Assembly (NCBI GenBank): GCA_958448635.1
Contig: CAUDEQ010000046.1
Coordinates: 1-15,776, forward strand
DNA: 15,776 nt
DNA from: an uncultured Bacillota bacterium
GTDB taxonomy: Bacteria; Bacillota; Clostridia; Peptostreptococcales; Anaerovoracaceae
Direction: 5' to 3'
Shown here: in pieces, positions 5,827 to 14,248 of the stretch
Position numbering within the stretch: the first letter of the stretch is position 1
Layout: each line of letters starts with the position of its first letter
The notes under the pieces: generated by a model
Databases searched by the model: none
The model's input: the letters and a program-made list of their open reading frames with translations, nothing else
What the model was told of the DNA's origin: nothing
Program-made: the position numbers and the translations under genes

Positions 5827-8139
5827 TTGCATCTTGATTATTTGATTTCGGATCTCGCATTGATTCTCATCGTGGCGGCAGTCGTCACGCTGCTCTTCAA
5901 AAAGATCAACCAGCCTGTAGTGCTGGGTTATATTGTCGCGGGCTTTCTCATCAGCCCTAATTTCATATACATGCCTACTGTGGTGGAAGCGGCAGACATT
6001 CATGTCTGGGCCAACATAGGCGTTGTATTTCTTATGTTCGGTCTCGGACTTGAGTTCAGCTTTAAAAAGATAGCAACTGTAGGCGGAAGCGCCTTCGTCA
6101 TTGCTCTTACCGTCATGGGCGCCATGATACTCATAGGCACCGGAGTGGGGAGTATGCTGGGCTGGTCCAAGATGGACTGCATCTTCCTGGGCGGAATGCT
6201 TTCCATGTCATCGACCATGATAATCCTTAAGGCTTATGAAGAATACAATCTGAAAAAAGAAAAATTCGCGCAGATCGTTCTGGGCACCCTTGTCATAGAA
6301 GATATTGCGGGAATTTTCATGATGATAATACTGACCACCATATCCGTCAGCCAGAACGTGTCGGGAGCCGCCATGGTTACGGAAATAGGCATGATGCTCA
6401 TATATCTCATAATATGGCTGGTCATAGGCATATATCTCATACCGACGGTGCTGAAGAAGATATCGTCGCTGCTCAACGATGAAATGATGCTGATATTCTC
6501 GCTGGGGCTCTGTATGGGAATGGTTGTCATCGCCAATCTCATCGGTTTCTCATCTGCGCTGGGGGCATTCATGGCAGGCTCCATACTGGCAGGTACGGTG
6601 AAGGCCGTAGAGATAGAGCATATAGTGAAGCCCATCAAGGATCTTTTCGGCGCTATATTCTTCGTTTCCGTAGGAATGCTCATAGTGCCTTCGCTGCTGG
6701 TGGAGTATATCGTACCTATAATTATAATAACTGTGGTGACCATAATAGGACAGCTGACCTTTGCCACAGTGGGAATGCTCCTTTCGGGGCAGTCTCTCCA
6801 CACAGCCGTAAGAGGCGGCTTCAGCATGGTGCAGATAGGTGAGTTCTCATTTATCATCGCCACCATGGGAATGGGGCTGGGAGTCATAAGCGACTTCCTA
6901 TATCCGATAATCGTATGCGTTTCCGTAATAACATCCTTTACCACGCCTATATTCATCAACAACTCCGAAAAGGTGTTCAGGTTCATCGATGACAAGATAC
7001 CTGACGATCTGTGGGCCTTCATCAGAAAGAACACGTCGGAAAACCGTGAGAGCAAGGACAAGGATAAGGACTGGCTCACGTATATAAGAAAGGTGCTGCT
7101 GAGGACAGGGCTCTGCTCACTGGTGCTTTTCATCATATACTGGGCAGGGATAAGATACATGAAGCCGCTGGCTGACCAGTATATCGCCAGCAACCTGGCG
7201 GCAGACATCATAACTGCAGCGGTGATGATAGCCATGATGGTGCCTTTTGTAAATTTCATGCACGGCACCAACAACGAGCTGTTCACCAAGCTGTGGCTGA
7301 AGCACAGATCCAACAGGCTGCCTCTTCTTACGCTGAAGAGCATAAGAATCCTGATCGCAGCATGCTTCGTGGCGCTGGTGCTGAGAGAGCTGTTCAACAT
7401 ACCGTTCGTGATACTGGTGCTGCTTTCCTTCGTGCCGATCCTGATAATTATAAGATCCGATTATCTCAACGGCATGACCATCAATCTGGAGCTGAGATTC
7501 ATTTCCAACTTCTCCGAGAGAACTCTGGCCAGGGAGAAAAAGGAGAGAGGTATCAGAGGCGCCCACAGGTGGCTGTACGAGTCGCTGTATGTGGCGGAAT
7601 TCCAGGTTACAGACACGGTGGAGAACAAGACCATATACGATTTTGCCAAGAGAAGAGGCTTTACCGTAACCATCATCAAGATAATAAGAGGAGATAAATA
7701 CATCAACATGCCTGGCGGCGACGAGCAGGTACAGGAAGGAGATATCCTGCACATGCTGGGAACTGAAACGGAAATAGAATCCTGCACCATACTGCTGGAA
7801 AGAGAGGCATGTATCGAATATACCGAGAGAGATGACATAAGGCTGAAGGACTATATATACAGCCAGACATTTTACGGTATAAAGCCGGAGCAGCAGCTGA
7901 TCTGCTGTCCCATAAGCGTGGATAAGGAATCGGAATTCCTGAGAAAATCCATCAAGAACTGCGGGCTGAGAGAAAAGTACAGAGGCACCGTCATCGGTAT
8001 CGAGAGAGGGAATCTGCCTATAATAAATCCGGATATCGACACCATCCTTCAGGAAGGAGATCTGATATGGGTAATCGGAAGCAAGAGGATGGCGGATACC
8101 ATGATAAAGAGCGACGTCCTTCACGATTATTACAGGTGA
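5827..8139 (+). CDS. CPA2-family cation:proton antiporter with two TrkA_C-like domains
   Basis: A 770-aa monovalent cation/H+ antiporter. Numbered from the ATG at 5821, the CPA2 transport core spans about 8-380, with the likely ion-site pair E160-D161 in VIEDIAG and the conserved GFSMVQIGEFSF (333-344). A second hydrophobic block with four helices (about 428-545) follows. Two TrkA_C (RCK_C)-like ligand domains come last (about 590-660 and 692-765), each with the EGD-I motif. No NAD-binding RCK_N Rossmann domain is seen, unlike KefB/KefC. I chose TTG 5827: AAGGAGG (5814-5820) touches ATG 5821 but is 6 nt from this TTG. The gene starts 14 bp after the phoR stop, indicating one operon. Whether K+ or Na+ is moved cannot be told. 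Confidence 0.88.
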   Translation: MHLDYLISDLALILIVAAVVTLLFKKINQPVVLGYIVAGFLISPNFIYMPTVVEAADIHVWANIGVVFLMFGLGLEFSFKKIATVGGSAFVIALTVMGAMILIGTGVGSMLGWSKMDCIFLGGMLSMSSTMIILKAYEEYNLKKEKFAQIVLGTLVIEDIAGIFMMIILTTISVSQNVSGAAMVTEIGMMLIYLIIWLVIGIYLIPTVLKKISSLLNDEMMLIFSLGLCMGMVVIANLIGFSSALGAFMAGSILAGTVKAVEIEHIVKPIKDLFGAIFFVSVGMLIVPSLLVEYIVPIIIITVVTIIGQLTFATVGMLLSGQSLHTAVRGGFSMVQIGEFSFIIATMGMGLGVISDFLYPIIVCVSVITSFTTPIFINNSEKVFRFIDDKIPDDLWAFIRKNTSENRESKDKDKDWLTYIRKVLLRTGLCSLVLFIIYWAGIRYMKPLADQYIASNLAADIITAAVMIAMMVPFVNFMHGTNNELFTKLWLKHRSNRLPLLTLKSIRILIAACFVALVLRELFNIPFVILVLLSFVPILIIIRSDYLNGMTINLELRFISNFSERTLAREKKERGIRGAHRWLYESLYVAEFQVTDTVENKTIYDFAKRRGFTVTIIKIIRGDKYINMPGGDEQVQEGDILHMLGTETEIESCTILLEREACIEYTERDDIRLKDYIYSQTFYGIKPEQQLICCPISVDKESEFLRKSIKNCGLREKYRGTVIGIERGNLPIINPDIDTILQEGDLIWVIGSKRMADTMIKSDVLHDYYR

Positions 8140-8193
8140 TGCGGCAGGGAAGGGCAGCTGTCGCCCGTCAGGCACTTTAAATTTAAAAGGATG

Positions 8194-8258
8194 CCGTCAT
8201 TTTGGAAATGGACTGTTTTGGAAATTAATCTCCAAACATTTCCGGGATGGCGGTTTTT
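8194..8258 (+). terminator. Nested-hairpin terminator of the phoP-phoR-antiporter operon
   Basis: Three stacked stems lie in order: CCGTCA (8194-8199) with TGGCGG (8248-8253), GGAAATG (8204-8210) with CATTTCC (8237-8243), and TTTGGA (8217-8222) with TCCAAA (8231-8236). TTTTT follows at 8254-8258. It lies 55 bp after the antiporter stop codon and fits a Rho-independent terminator with a branched or bulged stem. Confidence 0.8.
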
Positions 8259-8393
8259 AAAATTCCCTTTGAAATTTACTTAAAGCCGCAAAACCGGCTG
8301 ATGGAGAAAAGGGCATAAGAAAGCAGCTCAAGCGTAAGAAAAGTGATCCGGATCTTGCTTTAAAAAAAGAACAAAAAAGAACGATCGTTTCAG
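8259..8393. other. Non-coding spacer with two 10-bp palindromes
   Basis: No credible gene is seen. AGCCG/CGGCT (8284-8288 and 8295-8299) makes a small hairpin without a T-run. GATCCGGATC (8344-8353) and AACGATCGTT (8380-8389) are perfect 10-bp palindromes. The second ends 4 bp before the -35 of the downstream promoter, so either could be a regulator site. Confidence 0.5.
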
Positions 8394-8422
8394 TTGAAAG
8401 ATTACAAGTGCAGTGTTACAAT
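8394..8422 (+). promoter_or_regulatory. Sigma-A promoter of the polyferredoxin-PFOR-nfn operon
   Basis: TTGAAA (8394-8399), a 17-bp spacer, and TACAAT (8417-8422) with an extended TG at 8414-8415. Both hexamers match the consensus at five of six positions. The predicted start is near 8429, about 134 nt before the first gene of the redox operon. Confidence 0.82.
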
Positions 8423-8435
8423 GACAGTGAAGGAA

Positions 8436-8462
8436 GCCACTCATCGGGTGGCAATGTTTTTT
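8436..8462 (+). promoter_or_regulatory. Leader hairpin with T-run, possible attenuator
   Basis: GCCACT (8436-8441) pairs with GGTGGC (8447-8452) across a 5-nt loop. After AATG comes TTTTTT (8457-8462). It sits only about 7 nt after the predicted transcript start. The 4-nt gap before the T-run makes it a weak terminator at best. It could act as an attenuator of the redox operon or as a 5' stabilising stem. Confidence 0.45.
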
Positions 8463-8562
8463 AACGTATCGTGTATACAATATAATAAATACTGAATAAA
8501 ACATTATGAATACCAACTATAAAAAAAGTTATTAAGGGAATTTTATTTGGAGGTGACGATAC

Positions 8563-9855
8563 ATGAGTAACATTCACAAACAGGCCATGCAGGTTCTTGC
8601 AGCGCTGCCGGGCGTTGACTGCGCCGGATGCGGTGGATGCGGCTTTCCAACCTGCGAAGCTTGTGCAGAAGCCATTGCCGAAACGGGAAAGATAACATTA
8701 TGTCCTGCCTGCGACAATGATGCGATCAAAGCTATCGCCGATACGTTGGGTGTCGAAGCGGTAGAGGTAGAGCAGAAAGTAGCTTTTATAAGATGCGCCG
8801 GAGAAGCCGCCGGCAAGAAGAGATTTGTCGGGCTTGAGAGCTGCAAGGCTGCCAGAGATGCCGGTTTTTTACATAGCGAGTGCCAGTGGGGCTGCATCGG
8901 TATCGGCAGCTGCGTCGAGAAGTGTGAATTCGACGCCATGTCGCTTGTCGATGGCAAGGTGATCATCGACAAGGAAAGGTGTACTGGATGTATGGCGTGT
9001 ATGAATGCATGCCCTCAGGAGCTGATCACCATGGTTCCTGAAGATGCCACCAACTTCATTCCATGCTCTTCCAAGGCATATGAGGCCATGACTCTTGAGA
9101 CATGCGGGCACGGATGTATCGGATGCGGTGAATGTGAAAAAGCCTGTCCGCAGGAGGCAGTCAAGGTCATCGACAACTGTGCGGTCATCGACTACGACAA
9201 GTGCGTGGGATGCGTGGCATGCACGGTTAAATGCGAAAAGAAAATAATCGTAGACGAGCTTCACGACCTGACGAAGGTAAAGGAAGAGATCGCCTTCGTA
9301 AAATGCGTCGGCGGAGCCAAGGCCAATGAAAAGCTCAAGGCGCTGGGCGTAGAGTGGTGCAGTCAGGCGGCGGATCTGAACATGAGCGCCATGGGGCTTT
9401 GCGAATACGGATGCGTAGGTCTTGGAGCCTGCACCAGAGTATGCCGATACGATGCCATTTCAGTTGAAAGCGGAGTAGCTGTCGTGGATATTGAGAAGTG
9501 TGTAGGATGCGGAGACTGCATGAGAGCATGTCCTAGAGATATGATTGTTATCGCCCCTTATGTGGGAGTGAAGAGAGTTCCGTGCAATTCCAGAGACAAT
9601 TACGACGAGCGTCTCAGAGTATGCGAGGTGGGCTGCATCGGATGTGCAGACTGTGCAGAAAACTGCCCTAACAACGCCATCGAAATGGTAGCAGGCAATC
9701 CTGTAATAGACGGAGAGAAATGTGTAAACTGCGGCGTTTGCTCGTATGTATGCTCAAGAGGCCTCATCACGGAGCGTATCGTGCCTGAGCACAACTATCT
9801 CCAGGTGGACGCCATGAAAATCGATCAGGCAAATTCAGATGAAAGGAAGTGGTAA
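8563..9855 (+). CDS. Soluble RnfB-like polyferredoxin with duplicated cluster module
   Basis: A 430-aa iron-sulfur protein with 48 cysteines, predicted cytoplasmic. Residues 15-65 form the RnfB-type Fe4S4 domain (C23, C26, C31, C47, with C20, C34 and C50 close by). Two copies of the RnfB ferredoxin module follow (about 74-232 and 244-405). Each has a CX3CX5CX3C motif (107-121; 280-294) and three CX2CX2CX3C motifs (140-150, 185-195, 214-224; 313-323, 358-368, 387-397). That allows up to nine [4Fe-4S] clusters. It lacks the N-terminal membrane helix of RnfB, and no other rnf genes are near. GGAGGTGA (8549-8556) fixes the start. PFOR begins 2 nt after the stop, so the two should be co-translated. 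It probably carries electrons between PFOR and NfnAB; this role is inferred. Confidence 0.85.
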   Translation: MSNIHKQAMQVLAALPGVDCAGCGGCGFPTCEACAEAIAETGKITLCPACDNDAIKAIADTLGVEAVEVEQKVAFIRCAGEAAGKKRFVGLESCKAARDAGFLHSECQWGCIGIGSCVEKCEFDAMSLVDGKVIIDKERCTGCMACMNACPQELITMVPEDATNFIPCSSKAYEAMTLETCGHGCIGCGECEKACPQEAVKVIDNCAVIDYDKCVGCVACTVKCEKKIIVDELHDLTKVKEEIAFVKCVGGAKANEKLKALGVEWCSQAADLNMSAMGLCEYGCVGLGACTRVCRYDAISVESGVAVVDIEKCVGCGDCMRACPRDMIVIAPYVGVKRVPCNSRDNYDERLRVCEVGCIGCADCAENCPNNAIEMVAGNPVIDGEKCVNCGVCSYVCSRGLITERIVPEHNYLQVDAMKIDQANSDERKW

Positions 9856-9857
9856 TA

Positions 9858-12800
9858 ATGAGATACAAGAAAACAATGGACGGCAACACAGCCGCAGCTC
9901 ACGTTGCCTATGCATTTTCGGAAGTGGCTGCAATATATCCCATCACTCCTTCATCGGTAATGGCGGAAAATATAGATGAATGGACGAGTCATGACAGAAG
10001 AAACATATTCGGCGAACAGGTCAAGGTCGTAGAGATGCAGTCGGAGGGCGGTGCAGCAGGAGCTGTACACGGCGCAGTTACGGCAGGCGCATTGACCAGC
10101 ACATTTACGGCTTCACAAGGTCTGCTGCTGATGATACCTAACATGTATAAGCTGGCGGCAGAAGAAACGCCGACAGTACTTCATGTTGCGGCCAGAGCCG
10201 TTTCCACCCATGCCCTTTCCATATTCGGAGACCACTCCGACGTAATGGCATGCAGGCAGACAGGCTTCGCAATGCTGTCTTCAAGAAACCCTCAGGAGGT
10301 AATGGATCTGTCGGCAGTGGCACATCTTTCGGCTATAAAAGGCAAGGTGCCTATGCTCCATTTCTTCGACGGCTTCAGAACAAGTCACGAGCAGCAGAAG
10401 ATAGACACATGGGATTATGAAGATCTCAAGGGCATGATGGACTGGGAGGCTCTCAGGAAATTCAGGGAAAGAGCCCTCAACCCTAATCACCCTCAGAGCA
10501 TGGGATCGGCTGAACAGCCTGAAACCTTCTTTCAGCACAGGGAGGCATGCAATAAATCATATGAGGAAACCGTGGATACCGTTATCAGCTGCATGGAGCT
10601 GGTGAACGAAAAGATAGGAACCTCGTACAAGCCTTTCAATTATTACGGAGCTGACGATGCGGAGGAGATAATAATAGCCATGGGCTCTGTATGCGATGCC
10701 GCAGAGGAGGTCGTTGACTGGCTGTCCGCAAGAGGAAAGAAGGTCGGCGTCGTTACGGTGCATCTTTACAGACCGTTCTCATCGAAGCATCTGATAGATG
10801 TGATCCCTGAGACTGTAAAGAAGATCGCAGTACTGGACAGGACAAAGGAGCCCGGCTCCATAGGAGAGCCTCTTTACCTGGACGTTGTGGCAGCCCTCAA
10901 GGGAAGCCGCTTCGATGGCATATTCGTTGCCGGAGGACGTTACGGTCTCGGTTCCAAGGACACTCAGCCGGAGGACATCCTGGCGGTATACGAGAACCTG
11001 TGGGCGAAGAACCCTAAGAAGGAATTCACCATTTCCATCGAAGACGATATCACCAACCTTTCCCTCAAGGCGAGCGAAAGACCTGACGTTGCCCAGGAGG
11101 GCACAGTGGCATGCAAGTTCTGGGGACTGGGCGCAGACGGTACTGTAGGCGCCAACAAGAACAGCGTTAAGATCATAGGCGACAATACGGATAAATACGT
11201 ACAGGCATATTTCCAGTACGATTCCAAGAAATCAGGCGGCATTACTATCTCCCATCTGAGATTCGGAGATACGCCTATCAAGTCTTCATACTATGTAAAG
11301 CAGGCAGACTTCGTGGCATGCCACAATGCTGCATATATCAGCAGATACAACATGGTTGAGGATGTTAAGCCGGGCGGAACCTTCCTGCTCAACTGCTCAT
11401 GGGACAATGAACAGCTGGAGGAAAAGCTGCCTGGAAATGTCAAGAGATATATAGCCGAAAACAACATAAATTTCTACGTATGCGATGCTGTTACCATAGC
11501 CAGAGAGCTGGGTCTGGGCGGCAGGACCAACACGGTGCTGCAGGCTGCATTCTTTAAGCTGGCCAACGTGATGCCTGTTTATGACGCAGCCGAGTATATG
11601 AAGGAAGCCATCAAGAACACATACAGCAACAAGGGCAAGAAGATAGTTTACATGAACTATCAGGCTGTATCGGAGGGTATCGAGAACGTACATAAGGTGG
11701 AAATCCCTGAGCATTGGGCAAAGGCCGAGGGAAGTCCGGAAGTGACTGAATCCGTGGGAAGAGATAAGATCCATACGGATTATATCAACAAGATACTCAA
11801 GCCTACCAATGCCATGGACGGAGACTCCATACCTGTATCGGTATTCATGGATACGGCAAACGGAATGATACCTGCAGGTACGGCGGCATATGAGAAGAGA
11901 GGTATAGCGGTTGAGATTCCTCAGTGGGATGCCTCCAAGTGCATGCAGTGCAACTGGTGCTCATACGTATGTCCTCACGCCGTAATAAGACCTTTCGTGA
12001 TGAACGGAGAAGAGGCGGCTGCATCAGGCGCACAGGCTGTTCCGTTCAAGGGTGATAATTCGAAATTCTTCACGCTGGGTATTTCGGCTCTCGACTGCAC
12101 AGGCTGCGGCTCGTGTGCAGAGGTATGCCCTGCAAGACAGAAGGCTCTGACAATGGTGATGGCAGAGGAAACGGTTGATGACGCTCAGGAAAAATATGAC
12201 TACCTCTTTGAAAATATAGATAACAGCGATCTTGGAATCAAGGCCGACTCAGTTAAGAACTCACAGTTCAGACAGCCTCTTCTGGAGTTCTCCGGAGCTT
12301 GTCCGGGATGTGGCGAGACTCCTTACGCCAAGCTGGTTACACAGCTCTTCGGCGACAGGATGTATATAGCCAACGCCACAGGCTGCTCATCCATATGGGG
12401 CTGTTCGGCACCATCGACGCCTTATACTGTGAATAAGGAAGGCAAGGGTCCTGCATGGTCCAACTCACTCTTTGAAGACAATGCTGAGTTCGGATACGGC
12501 ATGGCAATAGCGGTAAAGGCCAGAAGAAACGAGCTGAAGTCGCACGTTGAAAGACTGGCATCGGATTCGAGGTTCACTGCAGCGGCAAGAGAATGGTTAA
12601 ACAACATGGATAATGCTGAAACTGCAGGAAAGCTGGGAGAAGAGCTGCTGGCCCTTTGCAGGGACTACACGGTTATGGAGGATGCCAAGTACGTAGTGGA
12701 AAACGCAGATATGCTCAGCAAGCCGTCAATGTGGATCTTCGGCGGAGACGGATGGGCATACGATATCGGCTACGGCGGTCTCGACCATGTGCTGGCCTCC

Positions 12801-13382
12801 GGTGAAAACGTAAACGTGATGGTATTCGATACTGAAGTATATTCCAACACAGGCGGTCAGGCATCGAAGGCAACTCCTGTAGGAGCTGTGGCACAGTTCG
12901 CATCAAGCGGTAAGGCTGTGAGAAAGAAGGATCTGGCGCAGATAGCCATGGCATACGGATATGTTTATGTGGCACAGATAGCCATGGGTGCGAACCCTGC
13001 TCAGACTCTCAAGGCCATCAAGGAGGCCGAAAGCTACGACGGACCTTCGCTGATAATAGCCTACGCTCCATGCATCAACCACGGAGTAAAGGCAGGCATG
13101 AACAAGGCAATGCTGGAAATGAAGCATGCGGTAAGATCAGGCTACTGGAACCTGCTGAGATACAATCCTGACATGATCGCTCAGAAGAGAAATCCACTGT
13201 CCATCGACAGCGCTCCTCCTACTGAAAACTTCAACGATTTCATAATGGGCGAGGTGAGATACAACTCCCTCAAGCTGAAGGATCCTGACAGAGCAGACGA
13301 GCTCTTCAGAGAGGCCGAAGAAATCGCAATGGACAGATACAACAAGCTCAGGAAGCAGCAGAAGAGCCTTGAGCAGCAGTAA
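9858..13382 (+). CDS. nifJ: Pyruvate:ferredoxin (flavodoxin) oxidoreductase, single-chain
   Basis: A 1174-aa homodimer-type PFOR that converts pyruvate and CoA to acetyl-CoA, CO2 and reduced ferredoxin in the cytoplasm. The N-terminal pyrimidine-binding domain has YPITPSS (27-33). The 2[4Fe-4S] ferredoxin-like domain has C695/C698/C701/C705 and C747/C750/C753/C757. The thiamine-diphosphate domain has GDGWAYD (963-969) and YSNTGGQ (995-1001). The proximal cluster ligands are C815, C818, C843 and C1072. All key residues are present and the length is normal. ATG 9858 is preferred over the in-frame GTG at 9849, because MRYKKTMDGNTAAAHVAYAF is the family N-terminus and AAGGAAG (9843-9849) is 8 nt upstream. 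It lies between the polyferredoxin and nfnA genes in one operon. Confidence 0.97.
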   Translation: MRYKKTMDGNTAAAHVAYAFSEVAAIYPITPSSVMAENIDEWTSHDRRNIFGEQVKVVEMQSEGGAAGAVHGAVTAGALTSTFTASQGLLLMIPNMYKLAAEETPTVLHVAARAVSTHALSIFGDHSDVMACRQTGFAMLSSRNPQEVMDLSAVAHLSAIKGKVPMLHFFDGFRTSHEQQKIDTWDYEDLKGMMDWEALRKFRERALNPNHPQSMGSAEQPETFFQHREACNKSYEETVDTVISCMELVNEKIGTSYKPFNYYGADDAEEIIIAMGSVCDAAEEVVDWLSARGKKVGVVTVHLYRPFSSKHLIDVIPETVKKIAVLDRTKEPGSIGEPLYLDVVAALKGSRFDGIFVAGGRYGLGSKDTQPEDILAVYENLWAKNPKKEFTISIEDDITNLSLKASERPDVAQEGTVACKFWGLGADGTVGANKNSVKIIGDNTDKYVQAYFQYDSKKSGGITISHLRFGDTPIKSSYYVKQADFVACHNAAYISRYNMVEDVKPGGTFLLNCSWDNEQLEEKLPGNVKRYIAENNINFYVCDAVTIARELGLGGRTNTVLQAAFFKLANVMPVYDAAEYMKEAIKNTYSNKGKKIVYMNYQAVSEGIENVHKVEIPEHWAKAEGSPEVTESVGRDKIHTDYINKILKPTNAMDGDSIPVSVFMDTANGMIPAGTAAYEKRGIAVEIPQWDASKCMQCNWCSYVCPHAVIRPFVMNGEEAAASGAQAVPFKGDNSKFFTLGISALDCTGCGSCAEVCPARQKALTMVMAEETVDDAQEKYDYLFENIDNSDLGIKADSVKNSQFRQPLLEFSGACPGCGETPYAKLVTQLFGDRMYIANATGCSSIWGCSAPSTPYTVNKEGKGPAWSNSLFEDNAEFGYGMAIAVKARRNELKSHVERLASDSRFTAAAREWLNNMDNAETAGKLGEELLALCRDYTVMEDAKYVVENADMLSKPSMWIFGGDGWAYDIGYGGLDHVLASGENVNVMVFDTEVYSNTGGQASKATPVGAVAQFASSGKAVRKKDLAQIAMAYGYVYVAQIAMGANPAQTLKAIKEAESYDGPSLIIAYAPCINHGVKAGMNKAMLEMKHAVRSGYWNLLRYNPDMIAQKRNPLSIDSAPPTENFNDFIMGEVRYNSLKLKDPDRADELFREAEEIAMDRYNKLRKQQKSLEQQ

Positions 13383-13399
13383 GGAAAGGAGGAATATAG

Positions 13400-14248
13400 A
13401 TGTACAGGATATTAAGTAAGAGAAAATTAAATGATTCAATGACATGGCTGGTTATCGAAGCACCGCTGGTGGCAAGAAAGGCAAAACCGGGTCAGTTCAT
13501 TATCTTACGTACAGATGAATACGGAGAGAGAATTCCTCTGACAATGGCAGGACATGATTCCGAAAAGGGAACCATAGACATAATATATGCAGCCATAGGT
13601 AAAACCACAATGCTGCTGGATCAGTTCGAGGAAGGCGACAGCCTGGCAGATGTTGTCGGACCTCTCGGAAAGCCGACACATATGGAAGGCCTCAAGAAGG
13701 TGGCAGTTGTAGGCGGCGGTACGGGAAACGCACTGGCCTATCCACTGGCAACGGGAATGCATAAGGAAGGCATCAAGGTTGACATGATCGCCGGCTTCAA
13801 GAACAAGGATATGGTCATCCTCGAAGAGGAGTTCAGAGCAGGTACGGATAACCTCTACATCACCACAGATGACGGCAGCTACGGAGAAAAGGGATTTACC
13901 ACCGATAAGCTCAAGGAGCTCATCGAAGCAGGCAACAAGTACGATGAGATCGTTGCCGTAGGTCCTCCGATGATGATGAAATTCGTATGCAAGATAGCTG
14001 AGGACTACGGTATACCGTCGGTAGCATCCCTGACAGCCTATATGGTTGACGGAACAGGCATGTGCGGAGGCTGCAGATGCGTTGTAGGCGGAGAGAACAA
14101 GTTCGTCTGCGTCGACGGTCCGGAATTCGACGGAAGCCTGGTCGACTGGGATGAGCTTATAAAGAGAAATACCTTTTACAAGGAGCAGGAAGCTGAAGAT
14201 GCGGCTCACATTTGCCGCCTGACAGGAGGTGTGCGTTACCATGATTAA
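13400..14248 (+). CDS. nfnA: NfnA: NADH-binding FAD/[2Fe-2S] subunit of ferredoxin-dependent transhydrogenase
   Basis: A 282-aa member of the ferredoxin-NADP reductase / dihydroorotate dehydrogenase electron-transfer-subunit family, the small subunit of NfnAB. That enzyme uses reduced ferredoxin and NADH to reduce NADP+ by flavin-based bifurcation run in reverse. The FAD motif RIPLT is at 44-48 and the nucleotide-binding glycine loop GGGTGNA at 105-111. The C-terminal [2Fe-2S] site offers D217, C222, C225, C227 and C237, consistent with the Asp-plus-three-Cys ligation known for NfnA. AAAGGAGG (13385-13392) lies 7 nt before ATG. It starts 17 bp after PFOR and overlaps nfnB by 8 bp. The related sulfide dehydrogenase subunit cannot be fully excluded. 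Confidence 0.9.
   Translation: MYRILSKRKLNDSMTWLVIEAPLVARKAKPGQFIILRTDEYGERIPLTMAGHDSEKGTIDIIYAAIGKTTMLLDQFEEGDSLADVVGPLGKPTHMEGLKKVAVVGGGTGNALAYPLATGMHKEGIKVDMIAGFKNKDMVILEEEFRAGTDNLYITTDDGSYGEKGFTTDKLKELIEAGNKYDEIVAVGPPMMMKFVCKIAEDYGIPSVASLTAYMVDGTGMCGGCRCVVGGENKFVCVDGPEFDGSLVDWDELIKRNTFYKEQEAEDAAHICRLTGGVRYHD

Noticed and set aside
7117..8175. - strand open frame of about 350 codons opposite the antiporter
   Set aside because: Shadow of the + strand gene; no domain and no independent promoter seen.
8563..9855. Calling this gene rnfB of a membrane Rnf complex
   Set aside because: There is no N-terminal membrane helix, the cluster module is doubled, and no rnfA, C, D, E or G genes are nearby.
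9849..9857. GTG at 9849 as the PFOR start
   Set aside because: It lies within the ribosome site region and overlaps the stop of the upstream gene, while ATG 9858 gives the conserved PFOR N-terminus.
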